DNA of 37,142 bases from Rhodocyclaceae bacterium (GTDB taxonomy: Bacteria; Pseudomonadota; Gammaproteobacteria; Burkholderiales; Usitatibacteraceae), in the NCBI GenBank assembly GCA_020247545.1, contig JADCIX010000015.1, positions 1-37,142 of the forward strand, in the 5' to 3' direction. The position numbers were made by a program, and so were the translations under genes. Below are positions 29,869-37,032 of this stretch, piece after piece (the first letter of the stretch is position 1; each line of letters begins with the position of its first letter). Below the pieces are notes generated by a model. That model was not told the DNA's origin. It did not search any database and saw only the letters and a program-made list of their open reading frames with translations.

Positions 29869-30618
29869 TTAGCGATACCATAGCAACTCTGCAGGGACAT
29901 CGAGCTCCTCCCTTGAGCGGAAACCGTGCGCGGCTAGAACGCGTGACTCGACCTCCGCCAATTGATTGCGGTACTTCGAGTTATCTTTCATTAGGCCGAT
30001 CGACATAGGTATGATCGGAAAGGCATAGCACATGACTACCCAGCCTACTCCTGAAGCGAGAGCTATGACCATACCTTTTTCCTCGTTTGCAAGAAATGCC
30101 AGCGCGAACACAGCCGCGGTTACGAGTTTGTACGCGGTGACGTCACTCTTTGTCATCGCCTGTTCAATCGGCGCTTGCTCTTCCTTCAGCTGGCGAAGAA
30201 CTGCCGCCTTTCGTTCCTCGAGTTCTCGCCTCATGGCCAGCTTCTTTTCTCGCTCCTTCGCCCGCAGCTCGGTAGCAGCACGACGATTTTGTGCTGCTGC
30301 TTCAGCCTCGCGTCGTGCTTTCTCAAGCGGATTCGTACCGACGATCTTTAGCGCTTGACTGATGATGCGAACGGCATCATCGGCTGGCAAGCGGAAGAAC
30401 TCTTGGCGTTCTAGGCGATGGCTGCTCAGCCGCTTAAAGATGGCCTGCTCAACGGCGAACCCGTCCTCGACTTCCCAGTAGTGATGAACTTTCCACCGGC
30501 CTGGTACGCCGGTTGGTGAGCTCAACTCGGTTGCCCGGTCGTGCGGGTCACGCGTGCTGAAGCCGAACTTCACCAGTTCCGGCACGTGGACGTTTGTGAG
30601 AAGGTAGACGAACTCCAT
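29869..30618 (-). CDS. GIY-YIG (T5orf172-like) protein with coiled coil and membrane segments
   Basis: A 249-aa protein with three parts. Residues 1–85 look like a GIY-YIG nuclease of the T5orf172/Mug113 type: FVYLLTN as the GIY strand, VKFGFSTRDPHDRATEL with the Gly and catalytic Arg, and an EFF motif (RQEFFRL) at the Glu position. Residues about 95–155 are a highly charged Arg/Glu/Ala/Lys segment that should form a coiled coil. Residues about 160–205 hold two hydrophobic stretches (LVTAAVFALAFLA and VIALASGVGWVVMCYAFPIIP) likely to be membrane helices. A membrane-anchored nuclease is the simplest reading. Target unknown. It is a single gene convergent with the recombinase operon. Confidence 0.75.
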   Translation of the reverse strand: MEFVYLLTNVHVPELVKFGFSTRDPHDRATELSSPTGVPGRWKVHHYWEVEDGFAVEQAIFKRLSSHRLERQEFFRLPADDAVRIISQALKIVGTNPLEKARREAEAAAQNRRAATELRAKEREKKLAMRRELEERKAAVLRQLKEEQAPIEQAMTKSDVTAYKLVTAAVFALAFLANEEKGMVIALASGVGWVVMCYAFPIIPMSIGLMKDNSKYRNQLAEVESRVLAAHGFRSREELDVPAELLWYR

Positions 30619-30652
30619 GGCTATTCGGACTGGCTAAAATATTTACGGATAA

Positions 30653-30681
30653 TGCATAAATGGCCGAAACGTGATGGGCAA
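30653..30681 (-). promoter_or_regulatory. Candidate promoter of the GIY-YIG gene
   Basis: On the minus strand TTGCCC (30676–30681) and TATGCA (30653–30658) are separated by 17 bp, 35 nt before the ATG at 30618. The rest of the 307-bp gap (30,619–30,925) shows no supportable gene; the 66-codon plus-strand frame in it lacks a ribosome site and coding character. Confidence 0.4.
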
Positions 30682-30925
30682 TTTACCATCGACGACTCAT
30701 TTCCTCGCTCATCCACATGAATAACTCGCAGCAGTGTTAAAGATTTCGCCAAAACGGAACCTTACCCATTTTCTTTGCCCAAAAATGTACCATTCCAAAA
30801 GCTTAATGCTTCTCCCTTTCTACGCAATGCCAGAAAGATCGCGTCAAGCGTCAGTCGAACCGACAAAAACAGTGAATTTGGACGATCCGAGGTTGTGTCA
30901 AAACCACGGATCATTGATAGCGTAC

Positions 30926-31702
30926 TTACTTTAATCTCAGCTTCTCGTAGTGTTGCTCCACGATTCGTTTCATATCGTCAGGCAAATAAGGCATCACTCT
31001 CACTTCAATTTCTTCGGGAACATCAAACATTGCTTCCGCGATGCCCCCTGCAATACAGGCGATAGTGTCCGAATCTCCCCCGATTGATACGGCATTTCGA
31101 ATGGCGTCTTCCACGTTCTTTGAACGCAATGCGCAAATAATCGCGGCGGGGACGGTAATCGCTGCCTCAACTGTTGGAGTCATCTGGCGTCGCCAGTCTG
31201 CAACCGACTCCCAGAGCACGTAGTCGTATTGTTTGGACAATTCGGTTTCAATAGCCTTTGCAGATTTGCCTTGCTTGGCCATCACAATGGCCGACGTCAC
31301 GGCGCGAACCGAACGAATCGATTCTAGGTGGTCGTGGCTTACAACAGCGGTCTTCTCCGCGATATCGCCAGCGAGCATGCCGTCGTGTGAATACAGAAAG
31401 CCAACAGGGCTGACCCGCATCGCACCACCATTGCCCCAACTCTGATACGCAGGCATATCGGGTGTGATCACCCAGCACCAGAAGCGCGATCCGTATCCTC
31501 GATTACCATACCGGTTTCCCCAATCCCGCAGGGAGTCAGCGATATCGCGATCGTTGAGTAGTGCATCTGCGATCGCGATTGTGCAAATCGTGTCATCCGT
31601 AAACGAGCAGCCTTCCGTGAAAAGCTCAAACCGTTTTGTCTTGATATTCAACGGGCCGTTGAACTGTGACCCGATGATGTCTCCCGCAATAGCACCTAAC
31701 AT
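30926..31702 (-). CDS. ADP-ribosylglycohydrolase (DraG/ARH family)
   Basis: A 258-aa cytosolic hydrolase that removes ADP-ribose from proteins or other acceptors, or processes free ADP-ribose derivatives. The family motifs are all present: GAIAGDIIGS at the N-terminus, the metal-binding FTDDT (about 37–41), NGGAMRVSP in the middle and GGDSDTIACIAGGIAEA near the C-terminus, whose Asp residues complete the binuclear Mg site. The frame opens eight codons earlier (31726), but the ATG at 31702 is preceded by AAGGGAG and gives the normal family N-terminus. It lies 113 nt downstream of the Macro-like gene on the same strand, and the two products fit one pathway of ADP-ribose recognition and removal. 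Confidence 0.92.
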   Translation of the reverse strand: MLGAIAGDIIGSQFNGPLNIKTKRFELFTEGCSFTDDTICTIAIADALLNDRDIADSLRDWGNRYGNRGYGSRFWCWVITPDMPAYQSWGNGGAMRVSPVGFLYSHDGMLAGDIAEKTAVVSHDHLESIRSVRAVTSAIVMAKQGKSAKAIETELSKQYDYVLWESVADWRRQMTPTVEAAITVPAAIICALRSKNVEDAIRNAVSIGGDSDTIACIAGGIAEAMFDVPEEIEVRVMPYLPDDMKRIVEQHYEKLRLK

Positions 31703-31720
31703 GGGCTCTCCCTTACACAT

Positions 31721-31736
31721 ACGCACACATGTGCGT
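31721..31736. promoter_or_regulatory. Dyad upstream of the ADP-ribosylglycohydrolase
   Basis: ACGCACA and TGTGCGT form a perfect 7-bp inverted repeat with a 2-nt centre, 18 nt before the hydrolase ATG. It could be an operator for a dimeric regulator; it does not resemble the dyad at 32,306. There is no T-run, so a terminator is unlikely. Confidence 0.4.
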
Positions 31737-31815
31737 CAATTCCAGAACGCCATATCTCCTGAGGCCTTGTCAATACCAACGCCAAAGTTTGGCGGATTGA
31801 AATTCTCGATCGCAG

Positions 31816-32217
31816 TCAGGAAAGGTTGCGAGGGAGTACGAATTCGCGCCAGTCCTCTGCAAAGCTGCAATTGGCAGGCGCTCCCATAAACATCGGCGCT
31901 ATCTGCCGGTCTTCGAAGCCCGCAATGCCGCAACCGATGCGGGTGACAAAGAACGACGCATCCGGATGCGCCTTTGCGTAGGCGATGAAGTCCGCAACAT
32001 GTTTGCGGATATCGCTAAGCGACATGCGGTCCATTTCATGATTGAGCGTCGGAACGGCATAAGACTGGCCGGTTTTGCCGATACCCACGCCGACTTCAGC
32101 GCCGAAGTGTTGGTAAGCCGCATAGGCTGCGCCTCCGCCGTGGTGTCCATTCAGGTTGCTGCCGAACACAAAAATTACCTTGCCCGTCGGGCGAGCGCCG
32201 TCTTCGTGAAATTTCAT
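31816..32217 (-). CDS. Macro-domain-like protein (A1S_2505 / phage non-structural family)
   Basis: A 133-aa single-domain protein. The N-terminal VIFVFGSNLNGHHGGGAA corresponds to the ADP-ribose-binding loop of Macro-like proteins (G-S-N-L-x-G-x-H-G-x-G-A-A). YAVPTLN and FFVTRIGCGIAGF are the later conserved strands of the A1S_2505-type family, known from phages and mobile elements. Binding or hydrolysis of an ADP-ribose derivative is expected from fold similarity, not shown. The ATG has AAGGAG seven nt upstream. First gene of a leftward unit with the ADP-ribosylglycohydrolase, transcribed from the promoter at 32,311–32,340 and divergent from the NrtR-type regulator. Confidence 0.8.
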   Translation of the reverse strand: MKFHEDGARPTGKVIFVFGSNLNGHHGGGAAYAAYQHFGAEVGVGIGKTGQSYAVPTLNHEMDRMSLSDIRKHVADFIAYAKAHPDASFFVTRIGCGIAGFEDRQIAPMFMGAPANCSFAEDWREFVLPRNLS

Positions 32218-32305
32218 CGTTGAATCTCCTTAGATGGTTACTTGCCAGGCGCAGGCTGCAGTGCTGGTTGCGCAAGGATGATATTGTGGCTGAACAAATA
32301 AGATA

Positions 32306-32340
32306 GTTGCATAATACAACGAACCATGTTAGATTGGCAA
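32306..32340 (-). promoter_or_regulatory. Promoter with overlapping operator-like dyad
   Basis: On the minus strand TTGCCA (32335–32340) and TATTAT (32311–32316) are 18 bp apart, a good sigma-70 promoter for the Macro-like gene. The -10 sits in the middle of GTTG-TATTATG-CAAC (32306–32320), a dyad whose occupation would block RNA polymerase. The divergent NrtR-type regulator is the obvious candidate to bind it; this is inference from position. Confidence 0.55.
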
Positions 32341-32376
32341 CCATTCACTCCACCAAAGCACAAGCAAACCCAACAA

Positions 32377-33174
32377 ATGTCCCTCTCGACGCCAAAAACA
32401 ATCAGCAACGCCCAACCAGACTTTGAGCGCCCTTCGACGACCGTAGATGTCGTGATGTTTGCGGTGCGTGACGGTCGCCTACATGTATTGCTTGTGAAGC
32501 GGGCGGATGCGCCAGGCGAGCCATTCCCAGGTCATTGGGCGCTACCGGGCGGCTACATTGACGTCTCAAAGGACGATAGCCTAGAAGCCTGCGCGTTACG
32601 TAAGCTAAAAGAAAAGACCGGTGTCGTGAGCCCCTACCTGGAGCAACTTGGCAGTTGGGGTAGCAAAACACGCGATCCGCGTGGTTGGCACAGTACACAT
32701 GCGTACTTTGCACTACTGCCTGCCGCAAGTGTCATCACACCCGTCAGCGGCGCGAACGCGGCGGAGGCGGACTGGGTTCCTATTGCCAGCAAGGGTGTTG
32801 TCCACAAGTTAGCGTTTGACCACCAAGTCATCTTGGAGGCTGCAGTAGAAAGGTTGCGCAACAAGGTGGAATACACATCCTTGCCGGCGTTCCTGCTACC
32901 TGAAACATTTACGTTGACCGAATTGCAGACCGCGTTCGAAACTGTACTGGGGCGCGCGCTGGACAAGAGCTCCTTCCGAAAGCGCGTAGAAGACGCCGAG
33001 CTTGTCGTGGCGCTAAAGAATAAATTCAGGGAGGGTTCAAACCGACCAGCCCAAATCTACAAACTTCGCTCGAAAACGGCCCCCGTGTTCTTTCCTCGTG
33101 CCATTAGCGAGACCAAGAGTAGGCCCGTCAAATCAACAGCAAAAGTCCGTCGTACAAGCGAATCAAATTTCTAG
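32377..33174 (+). CDS. NrtR-type transcriptional regulator (Nudix domain plus winged helix)
   Basis: About 265 aa. The N-terminal Nudix-fold domain (about residues 10–150) has WALPGGYID, but the Nudix box is degenerate: the REUxEExGU block reads RKLKEKTGV, the preceding Glu is Asp, and two extra residues lie between Gly and that position. Loss of the metal-binding glutamates points to a sensor, as in NrtR, which binds ADP-ribose or related NAD metabolites. The C-terminal part (about 165–250, LLPETFTLTELQTAFETVLGR and RKRVEDAELV) matches the NrtR winged-helix DNA-binding domain. An in-frame ATG at 32326 is possible but lies 5 nt from the dyad; neither start has a clear ribosome site. It is divergent from the Macro-like and glycohydrolase genes, which it probably controls. 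Confidence 0.85.
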   Translation: MSLSTPKTISNAQPDFERPSTTVDVVMFAVRDGRLHVLLVKRADAPGEPFPGHWALPGGYIDVSKDDSLEACALRKLKEKTGVVSPYLEQLGSWGSKTRDPRGWHSTHAYFALLPAASVITPVSGANAAEADWVPIASKGVVHKLAFDHQVILEAAVERLRNKVEYTSLPAFLLPETFTLTELQTAFETVLGRALDKSSFRKRVEDAELVVALKNKFREGSNRPAQIYKLRSKTAPVFFPRAISETKSRPVKSTAKVRRTSESNF

Positions 33175-33201
33175 AAGCCGTCACAACCCATGGAGATCGC
33201 C

Positions 33202-33375
33202 ATGAAATGGAACAGCATTTACGGAATGAAGCCAATCAATAGCGCTGCTGCAGCAGTCTCGCGTCGATACCGAAAGAAGTGCACTCCAAAAGCGACTGCC
33301 TACGCCGAACGCAACGCGGAGCGGGCGTTGGAGAGGGCAAAGTGGGCACGCCAGAATTCGCCCTATTGGAAGTAA
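33202..33375 (+). CDS. Small basic hypothetical protein
   Basis: A 57-aa product, rich in Ala, Arg and Lys, with a long amphipathic stretch TAYAERNAERALERAKWARQ that should be helical. The ATG at 33202 has GGAG six nt upstream; the earlier in-frame ATG (33190) has no ribosome site. It begins 27 nt after the regulator gene and is followed closely by the next gene, so it is probably expressed from the same mRNA. No family recognised. Confidence 0.55.
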   Translation: MKWNSIYGMKPINSAAAAVSRRYRKKCTPKATAYAERNAERALERAKWARQNSPYWK

Positions 33376-33400
33376 CGTGGATCCATTTATGGGAAACAAA

Positions 33401-33730
33401 ATGACAACCCCTAAGGAATATCGCATCTACGTCATACGGCTCGATGAGCGGGTACTGGCGAGCAAGAAGTTTTCTCGTGAAAACCCGAATCGTAATCCGA
33501 CAAAACCGTGCGTATACGTAGGCTCAACTTTTCATTCGCCAGAAAAGCGTTATGAGCAGCATCTGACAACAAAATTAGGTAACAGTTTCGTGAGGCTGTG
33601 GCATCAAGGGTTGCATAAACAAATGACCGCCAAGCAACCCGTATTCCTGACGCGCGAGGAGGCCAAAGCCCATGAGGCAGCACTTGCCGAACGCTTACGT
33701 CGCCGCGGCTTTGGTGTGTGGTCGCGATAG
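33401..33730 (+). CDS. Minimal GIY-YIG-like protein
   Basis: A 109-aa protein with the layout of a stand-alone GIY-YIG domain: YRIYVIRL as the first strand, VYVGSTFHSPEKRYEQHL carrying the Gly and the catalytic-type Arg, and a C-terminal helix with glutamates (EEAKAHEAALAERL). The match is to the small, poorly characterised members of the superfamily, sometimes given unrelated names in databases, so nuclease activity is uncertain. I chose the ATG at 33401, with GGGA six nt before it; GTG 33377 and ATG 33389 are in frame. It is the second GIY-YIG-like gene of the island and differs clearly from the one at 29,869. Confidence 0.65.
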   Translation: MTTPKEYRIYVIRLDERVLASKKFSRENPNRNPTKPCVYVGSTFHSPEKRYEQHLTTKLGNSFVRLWHQGLHKQMTAKQPVFLTREEAKAHEAALAERLRRRGFGVWSR

Positions 33731-33764
33731 CCTAGAACAAAGGCCAATAAATTTAGGAAACCTT

Positions 33765-34190
33765 ATGACTCAAACAACCGCCATGGATCAAGCTCTGGTT
33801 GAGGCTTATCTTGAAGCCGAATATCGAGTGCATGCTGAACCACCGATCACGCTCCGAATCGGCTTACCCTCCCATGCGCTGCGCAAACTCCATCAGTTAC
33901 ACGGTGGAAACAGCGCATTTATCACCGCTTTCAATCCATTCAGTCAGGAACTGAGTGAGGAAGAAAGCCTCGCTCGCCAAGAACTTCTCAAGGCTGATTT
34001 ACTTGCAGCGGGGTGCTTCGTCCTTCCGGGGATTGGCCGTCGTTTCTTAAATGAAATGTCGCGCGAGCCAAGTTTTTTAGCCGTTGGCATAGCGGCGGAA
34101 GCAGCTAAAGCAATTGGCACGAAGTATGAGCAAAACGCGATTGTCTACAATCAGGCAATTGCCGTGCCTGAGCTCGTATTGCTAAGGTGA
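33765..34190 (+). CDS. DUF3293 domain protein
   Basis: A 141-aa protein matching the DUF3293 pattern as I know it: an opening helix VEAYLEAEYRV, then FITAFNPFSQEL (the 'xITAxNP' core), an LLKADLLAAG helix, EPSFLAVGI, and the closing KYEQNAIVYNQ…PELVLL. The biochemical role of this family is not established. The frame opens at 33672, overlapping the previous gene, but the ATG at 33765 with TTAGGAAA upstream gives the normal family length. It lies in the plus-strand run of small cargo genes. Confidence 0.75.
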   Translation: MTQTTAMDQALVEAYLEAEYRVHAEPPITLRIGLPSHALRKLHQLHGGNSAFITAFNPFSQELSEEESLARQELLKADLLAAGCFVLPGIGRRFLNEMSREPSFLAVGIAAEAAKAIGTKYEQNAIVYNQAIAVPELVLLR

Positions 34191-34389
34191 GATACGGACT
34201 AGATTGACCGAGAACTGATTGTTTCAAAGGGGGGAGTTGTTCCAGATTGCCGACCCTGACGTGTTGTCGAACTCGGCTAAAAGGAGATCATGTAGTGAAA
34301 AACCAAGGCGTAGTAAGACACATCCAGAGCAGTGCCCCACCGAGCCATATATTGGCGAAACCTTTAACTCCGGTGTGCCGAGGTGGCCA

Positions 34390-34821
34390 ATGACCTGCAG
34401 AAAAGGGGACATCGCCATCGTGGTCCGTGCAAAGCATGAATGCAACCTTGGCACCATCGTCAGAATCCTCGACGTTGATGATGGCAAGGGTGATTTGGCG
34501 TTTAAGAACGAGTCGCTGGTGTGGAGCGTATCTTGTGACTATCCGATGACTTGGTCCAAAAATGGGCGGCTCTTCCTTCGCACGGAAGGACCCGTACCGG
34601 ATTGGAAGTTGCAGCCGATTCGTGGTGGCGACAAGTCGGAAAAGGCTAACAGCGAAAGCAAGTCATGCCGGAGCGCCAAGTTGCAGGAGCAGAGAGAAGA
34701 GATAGTTTCCAATATGTCGTTGAGTGAAATTCGAACCATGGATTATTTTGGCTTCACTGTCTCCGAATATGTGGTGGCAGTAGAGGCGGGGATGCTGAAA
34801 TGGCCAAAGGTGCGGACATGA
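34390..34821 (+). CDS. Hypothetical protein of mobile-element type
   Basis: A 143-aa product. The first 75 residues (CRKGDIAIVVRAKHECNLGTIVRIL and later VPDWKLQPIRG) resemble a small beta-rich, KOW-like domain often seen in hypothetical proteins of plasmids and prophages. A charged linker and a helical segment (LSEIRTMDYFGFTVSEYVVAVEAG) follow. The frame is open back to 34219, but that codon is TTG without a ribosome site and the extra residues look non-coding, so the ATG at 34390 is preferred. Its TGA overlaps the next ATG (ATGA at 34818), so the two are coupled. Function unknown. Confidence 0.65.
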   Translation: MTCRKGDIAIVVRAKHECNLGTIVRILDVDDGKGDLAFKNESLVWSVSCDYPMTWSKNGRLFLRTEGPVPDWKLQPIRGGDKSEKANSESKSCRSAKLQEQREEIVSNMSLSEIRTMDYFGFTVSEYVVAVEAGMLKWPKVRT

Positions 34822-35270
34822 CTAAGAAGCTACTCGTACGAACCAATCCGTATAACGGCGGCCTTGTCTTCGCTCGTGAGGAGCGCGCGTTACTAATCTC
34901 GACCATCCACCAAGCGATCGACTCCTCCAAGACGTGGGGGGAATTCAGAGCAGCGATACCAGCCAAAGAATATTCCAAGATCATCGTGGGAGCCTTTGAA
35001 GATGGTGGTGAAAGACGGCCAGCAAAATCAGCGCCGTTTGATCCTGAGCAGTTGCCTGGTTGGTCTGATGGCGACTACCCACCTTGGCTGCAATCCGAGA
35101 TGGAAGCGGTGCTCCCGCGAAACCTGCTCCAACAATTCGGACGCCTTGACACCACCAACCTGAATGGCAGTTTCTGGTACATACCTGAAGAAAACAAAGC
35201 CGCCATTTGCGCTGCGCTCACCTCACTCGGCGTGACGGTCGAGGATGCCGAGCACCTTCGGTTTCACTGA
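34818..35270 (+). CDS. Hypothetical protein
   Basis: A 150-aa cytosolic protein with no family I can name. The start shares ATGA with the upstream stop, which favours 34818 over the in-frame ATG at 34800. The middle is rich in Pro and Trp (GWSDGDYPPWLQSEMEAVLP). The end, TTNLNGSFWYIPEENKAAICAALTSLGVTVEDAE, resembles the C-terminus of small proteins found on plasmids and integrative elements. No membrane segment, nuclease or DNA-binding motif is evident. Confidence 0.7.
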   Translation: MTKKLLVRTNPYNGGLVFAREERALLISTIHQAIDSSKTWGEFRAAIPAKEYSKIIVGAFEDGGERRPAKSAPFDPEQLPGWSDGDYPPWLQSEMEAVLPRNLLQQFGRLDTTNLNGSFWYIPEENKAAICAALTSLGVTVEDAEHLRFH

Positions 35271-35329
35271 TCGACACGTCACTCAAGACGCCCGTGAAAC
35301 GCCAACCTGGATCACTTTAGAACCCAAAC

Positions 35330-35358
35330 GGCGGGCACTGTTTTTCCCGTGCTCCGCC
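35330..35358. other. Stem-loop between two small cargo genes
   Basis: GGCGG-GCAC pairs with GTGC-T-CCGCC (one bulged T) around a 10-nt T-rich loop. No T-run follows on the plus strand. It could attenuate transcription or protect RNA ends before the gene at 35,384. Confidence 0.35.
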
Positions 35359-35383
35359 ACACCATCATTAGGAGATAGACCAC

Positions 35384-35605
35384 ATGAAAGTTACTCGTAG
35401 AGTTTCAACGGGATCATTTTTTGGCGGAGATGGAAAGGGGTTTCTCATACCAATGCGCAATAACAGGACACCTGGGAAGGTAGTGGTAGCTGGCCCGAGA
35501 TATGAAGGCCCTGACTTAGGCGACCTTGGAGAGGCGAAAATTACGCCCGAGTTGCTCGCAATATGGGAGGGGCTTGTCCCTCGTAAAAGTGAAACCAAAG
35601 AATGA
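35384..35605 (+). CDS. Small hypothetical protein
   Basis: A 73-aa product, basic and Gly/Pro-rich at the start (VTRRVSTGSFFGGDGKGFLIP) and acidic toward the end. AGGAG lies nine nt before the ATG, which supports real translation. No recognised family. It is the last small gene before the Sir2 gene and may share its transcript. Confidence 0.55.
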   Translation: MKVTRRVSTGSFFGGDGKGFLIPMRNNRTPGKVVVAGPRYEGPDLGDLGEAKITPELLAIWEGLVPRKSETKE

Positions 35606-35730
35606 CTTCCTCATGCATTGAGTTTCGCAACCATCGACACGGTAAAAGGATAGATCCAGCATCTAGTAAAGGATGTAGGCTCAATATGCAAACGCCCGCT
35701 TCGAGATTACAAAGCTTATGAGGCCTTGAC

Positions 35731-37032
35731 GTGTATTCAATTGATCAAATTGAACAAGCGGTTACGCTGGCGCAACTTCCGCAGGTTAAATCCGTGTCCT
35801 ACATCGGGCACGGCGATATCGAGATGCTGCGCGCGCTCGTCGATCGCACAGATGCGCTTGTTCAGGTCTTTGACTATTCGGATCAATGGCGGGTAAGCAG
35901 CACCTTGGCGTTTGATGACGAGGGGATAACACCGTCGCATCTGCCACGGCGTCCGGATTGGTTTGCGGAGCGGGTGAGGTTCTTCGCTGAGGGCATCGCA
36001 CCCGGCGACTTACTTATTGATGACACGTTCCGCTTAAAGTCGCCCAAGGAGTCGGGGCTTCAGCTTCTGGACTATCGACAAGCGCGGGTCGTTTATCTAC
36101 CCAAGCAATCGTTCTCAATTAAGAGCGCGCCGCTTTACTACAAATGGACAGCCACTCCACATGGGATGGTCGGGTACCAGATGCCATCGTACCGATTGAT
36201 GCGGGATATTGAAGCTGAGTATGTCGTAACCTTGGCGAGAAACGTATCTCGCGCAGCCAGCGCACTTGTTGCGTGCGATGGCATTGTCATTACGGCTGGG
36301 GCGGGACTAGGTGTCGACTCCGGTCTGCCAGACTTTCGTGGTGAGAAGGGATTTTGGAGGGCCTATCCCGCGCTTGCCGATAGCGGGATTCGCTTTGAAG
36401 ACATCGCGGATCCTGCTTCCTTTGACAGTCATCCGCAGCGAGGCTGGGGATTTTATGGCCATCGTCTTCGCCGCTACCGAGAAACAACGCCACATGCGGG
36501 ATTCAACATCCTCAAAAATTGGGACGCCTCATGCCCCCAAGGTTCTTTTGTTGTGACGAGCAATGTGGACGGGCAGTTTCAGAAAGCAGGCTTTCCGGAA
36601 AACGACGTGTGGGAGATTCACGGCTCAATCCATCAACTGCAATGTACAGAGCCCTGTTCGCATACCGTCTGGCCAGCGACGGATGTGCACCCAGTCGTCG
36701 ATGAGACCGTTCTTGAAATGACGTCCCCGCTGCCGCACTGCCCTCGCTGCGGTGCATTAGCGCGCCCGAATATTCTGATGTTCAATGATTTTGCCTGGGT
36801 GAATCGACGGGCAACGGCGCAACGATTGCGGTTCGATGAGTGGCTGCAAAATGCAGAACGCATCGTAGTCATCGAACTTGGTGCCGGTACGGCAATTCCG
36901 TCGATTCGCGAGATGGGGCAGCGAATCGCGAATAGGAAGGGTGGCACGCTAATTCGCATCAACCCTCGTGCACCCCGTTGGCCGGTCAAATTCCCCCACC
37001 CTTGGCCACTTCAAATTCCCCCACCTCGCTGA
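35731..37032 (+). CDS. Sir2-family NAD-dependent protein with novel N-terminal domain, 3' end disrupted
   Basis: Residues about 1–170 match no family I know. The Sir2 domain follows: GAGLGVDSGLPDFRG (190–204, NAD-binding), TSNVDGQF (the TQNID motif), catalytic-type His297 in IHGSIHQLQC, and zinc cysteines Cys305, Cys309, Cys337 and Cys340, then RPNILMF and IELGAG. GAGxGVDSGLPDFRG defines a bacterial subgroup distinct from CobB. Such proteins use NAD for deacylation or ADP-ribosylation, or to make ADP-ribose derivatives. GTG start with GAGG seven nt upstream. The last strand (IRINPRAP) runs into IS21-type terminal repeats, so the final ~20 residues are element-encoded and the natural C-terminus is lost, although all catalytic motifs remain. 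Confidence 0.88.
   Translation: MYSIDQIEQAVTLAQLPQVKSVSYIGHGDIEMLRALVDRTDALVQVFDYSDQWRVSSTLAFDDEGITPSHLPRRPDWFAERVRFFAEGIAPGDLLIDDTFRLKSPKESGLQLLDYRQARVVYLPKQSFSIKSAPLYYKWTATPHGMVGYQMPSYRLMRDIEAEYVVTLARNVSRAASALVACDGIVITAGAGLGVDSGLPDFRGEKGFWRAYPALADSGIRFEDIADPASFDSHPQRGWGFYGHRLRRYRETTPHAGFNILKNWDASCPQGSFVVTSNVDGQFQKAGFPENDVWEIHGSIHQLQCTEPCSHTVWPATDVHPVVDETVLEMTSPLPHCPRCGALARPNILMFNDFAWVNRRATAQRLRFDEWLQNAERIVVIELGAGTAIPSIREMGQRIANRKGGTLIRINPRAPRWPVKFPHPWPLQIPPPR

Noticed and set aside
30734-30934. 66-codon plus-strand frame between the GIY-YIG and glycohydrolase genes
   Set aside because: No ribosome site and no family likeness; it runs into the antisense end of the glycohydrolase gene.
31464-31889. 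141-codon plus-strand frame over the Macro-like/glycohydrolase junction
   Set aside because: It is antisense to two recognised genes and its product has no family likeness.
35731-37032. Sir2 as a ThsA- or DSR-type defence NADase
   Set aside because: The domain keeps four zinc cysteines and the GAGxGVDSGLPDFRG subgroup motif typical of deacylase/ADP-ribosyltransferase-like sirtuins; defence Sir2 NADases are generally larger and lack this zinc module.
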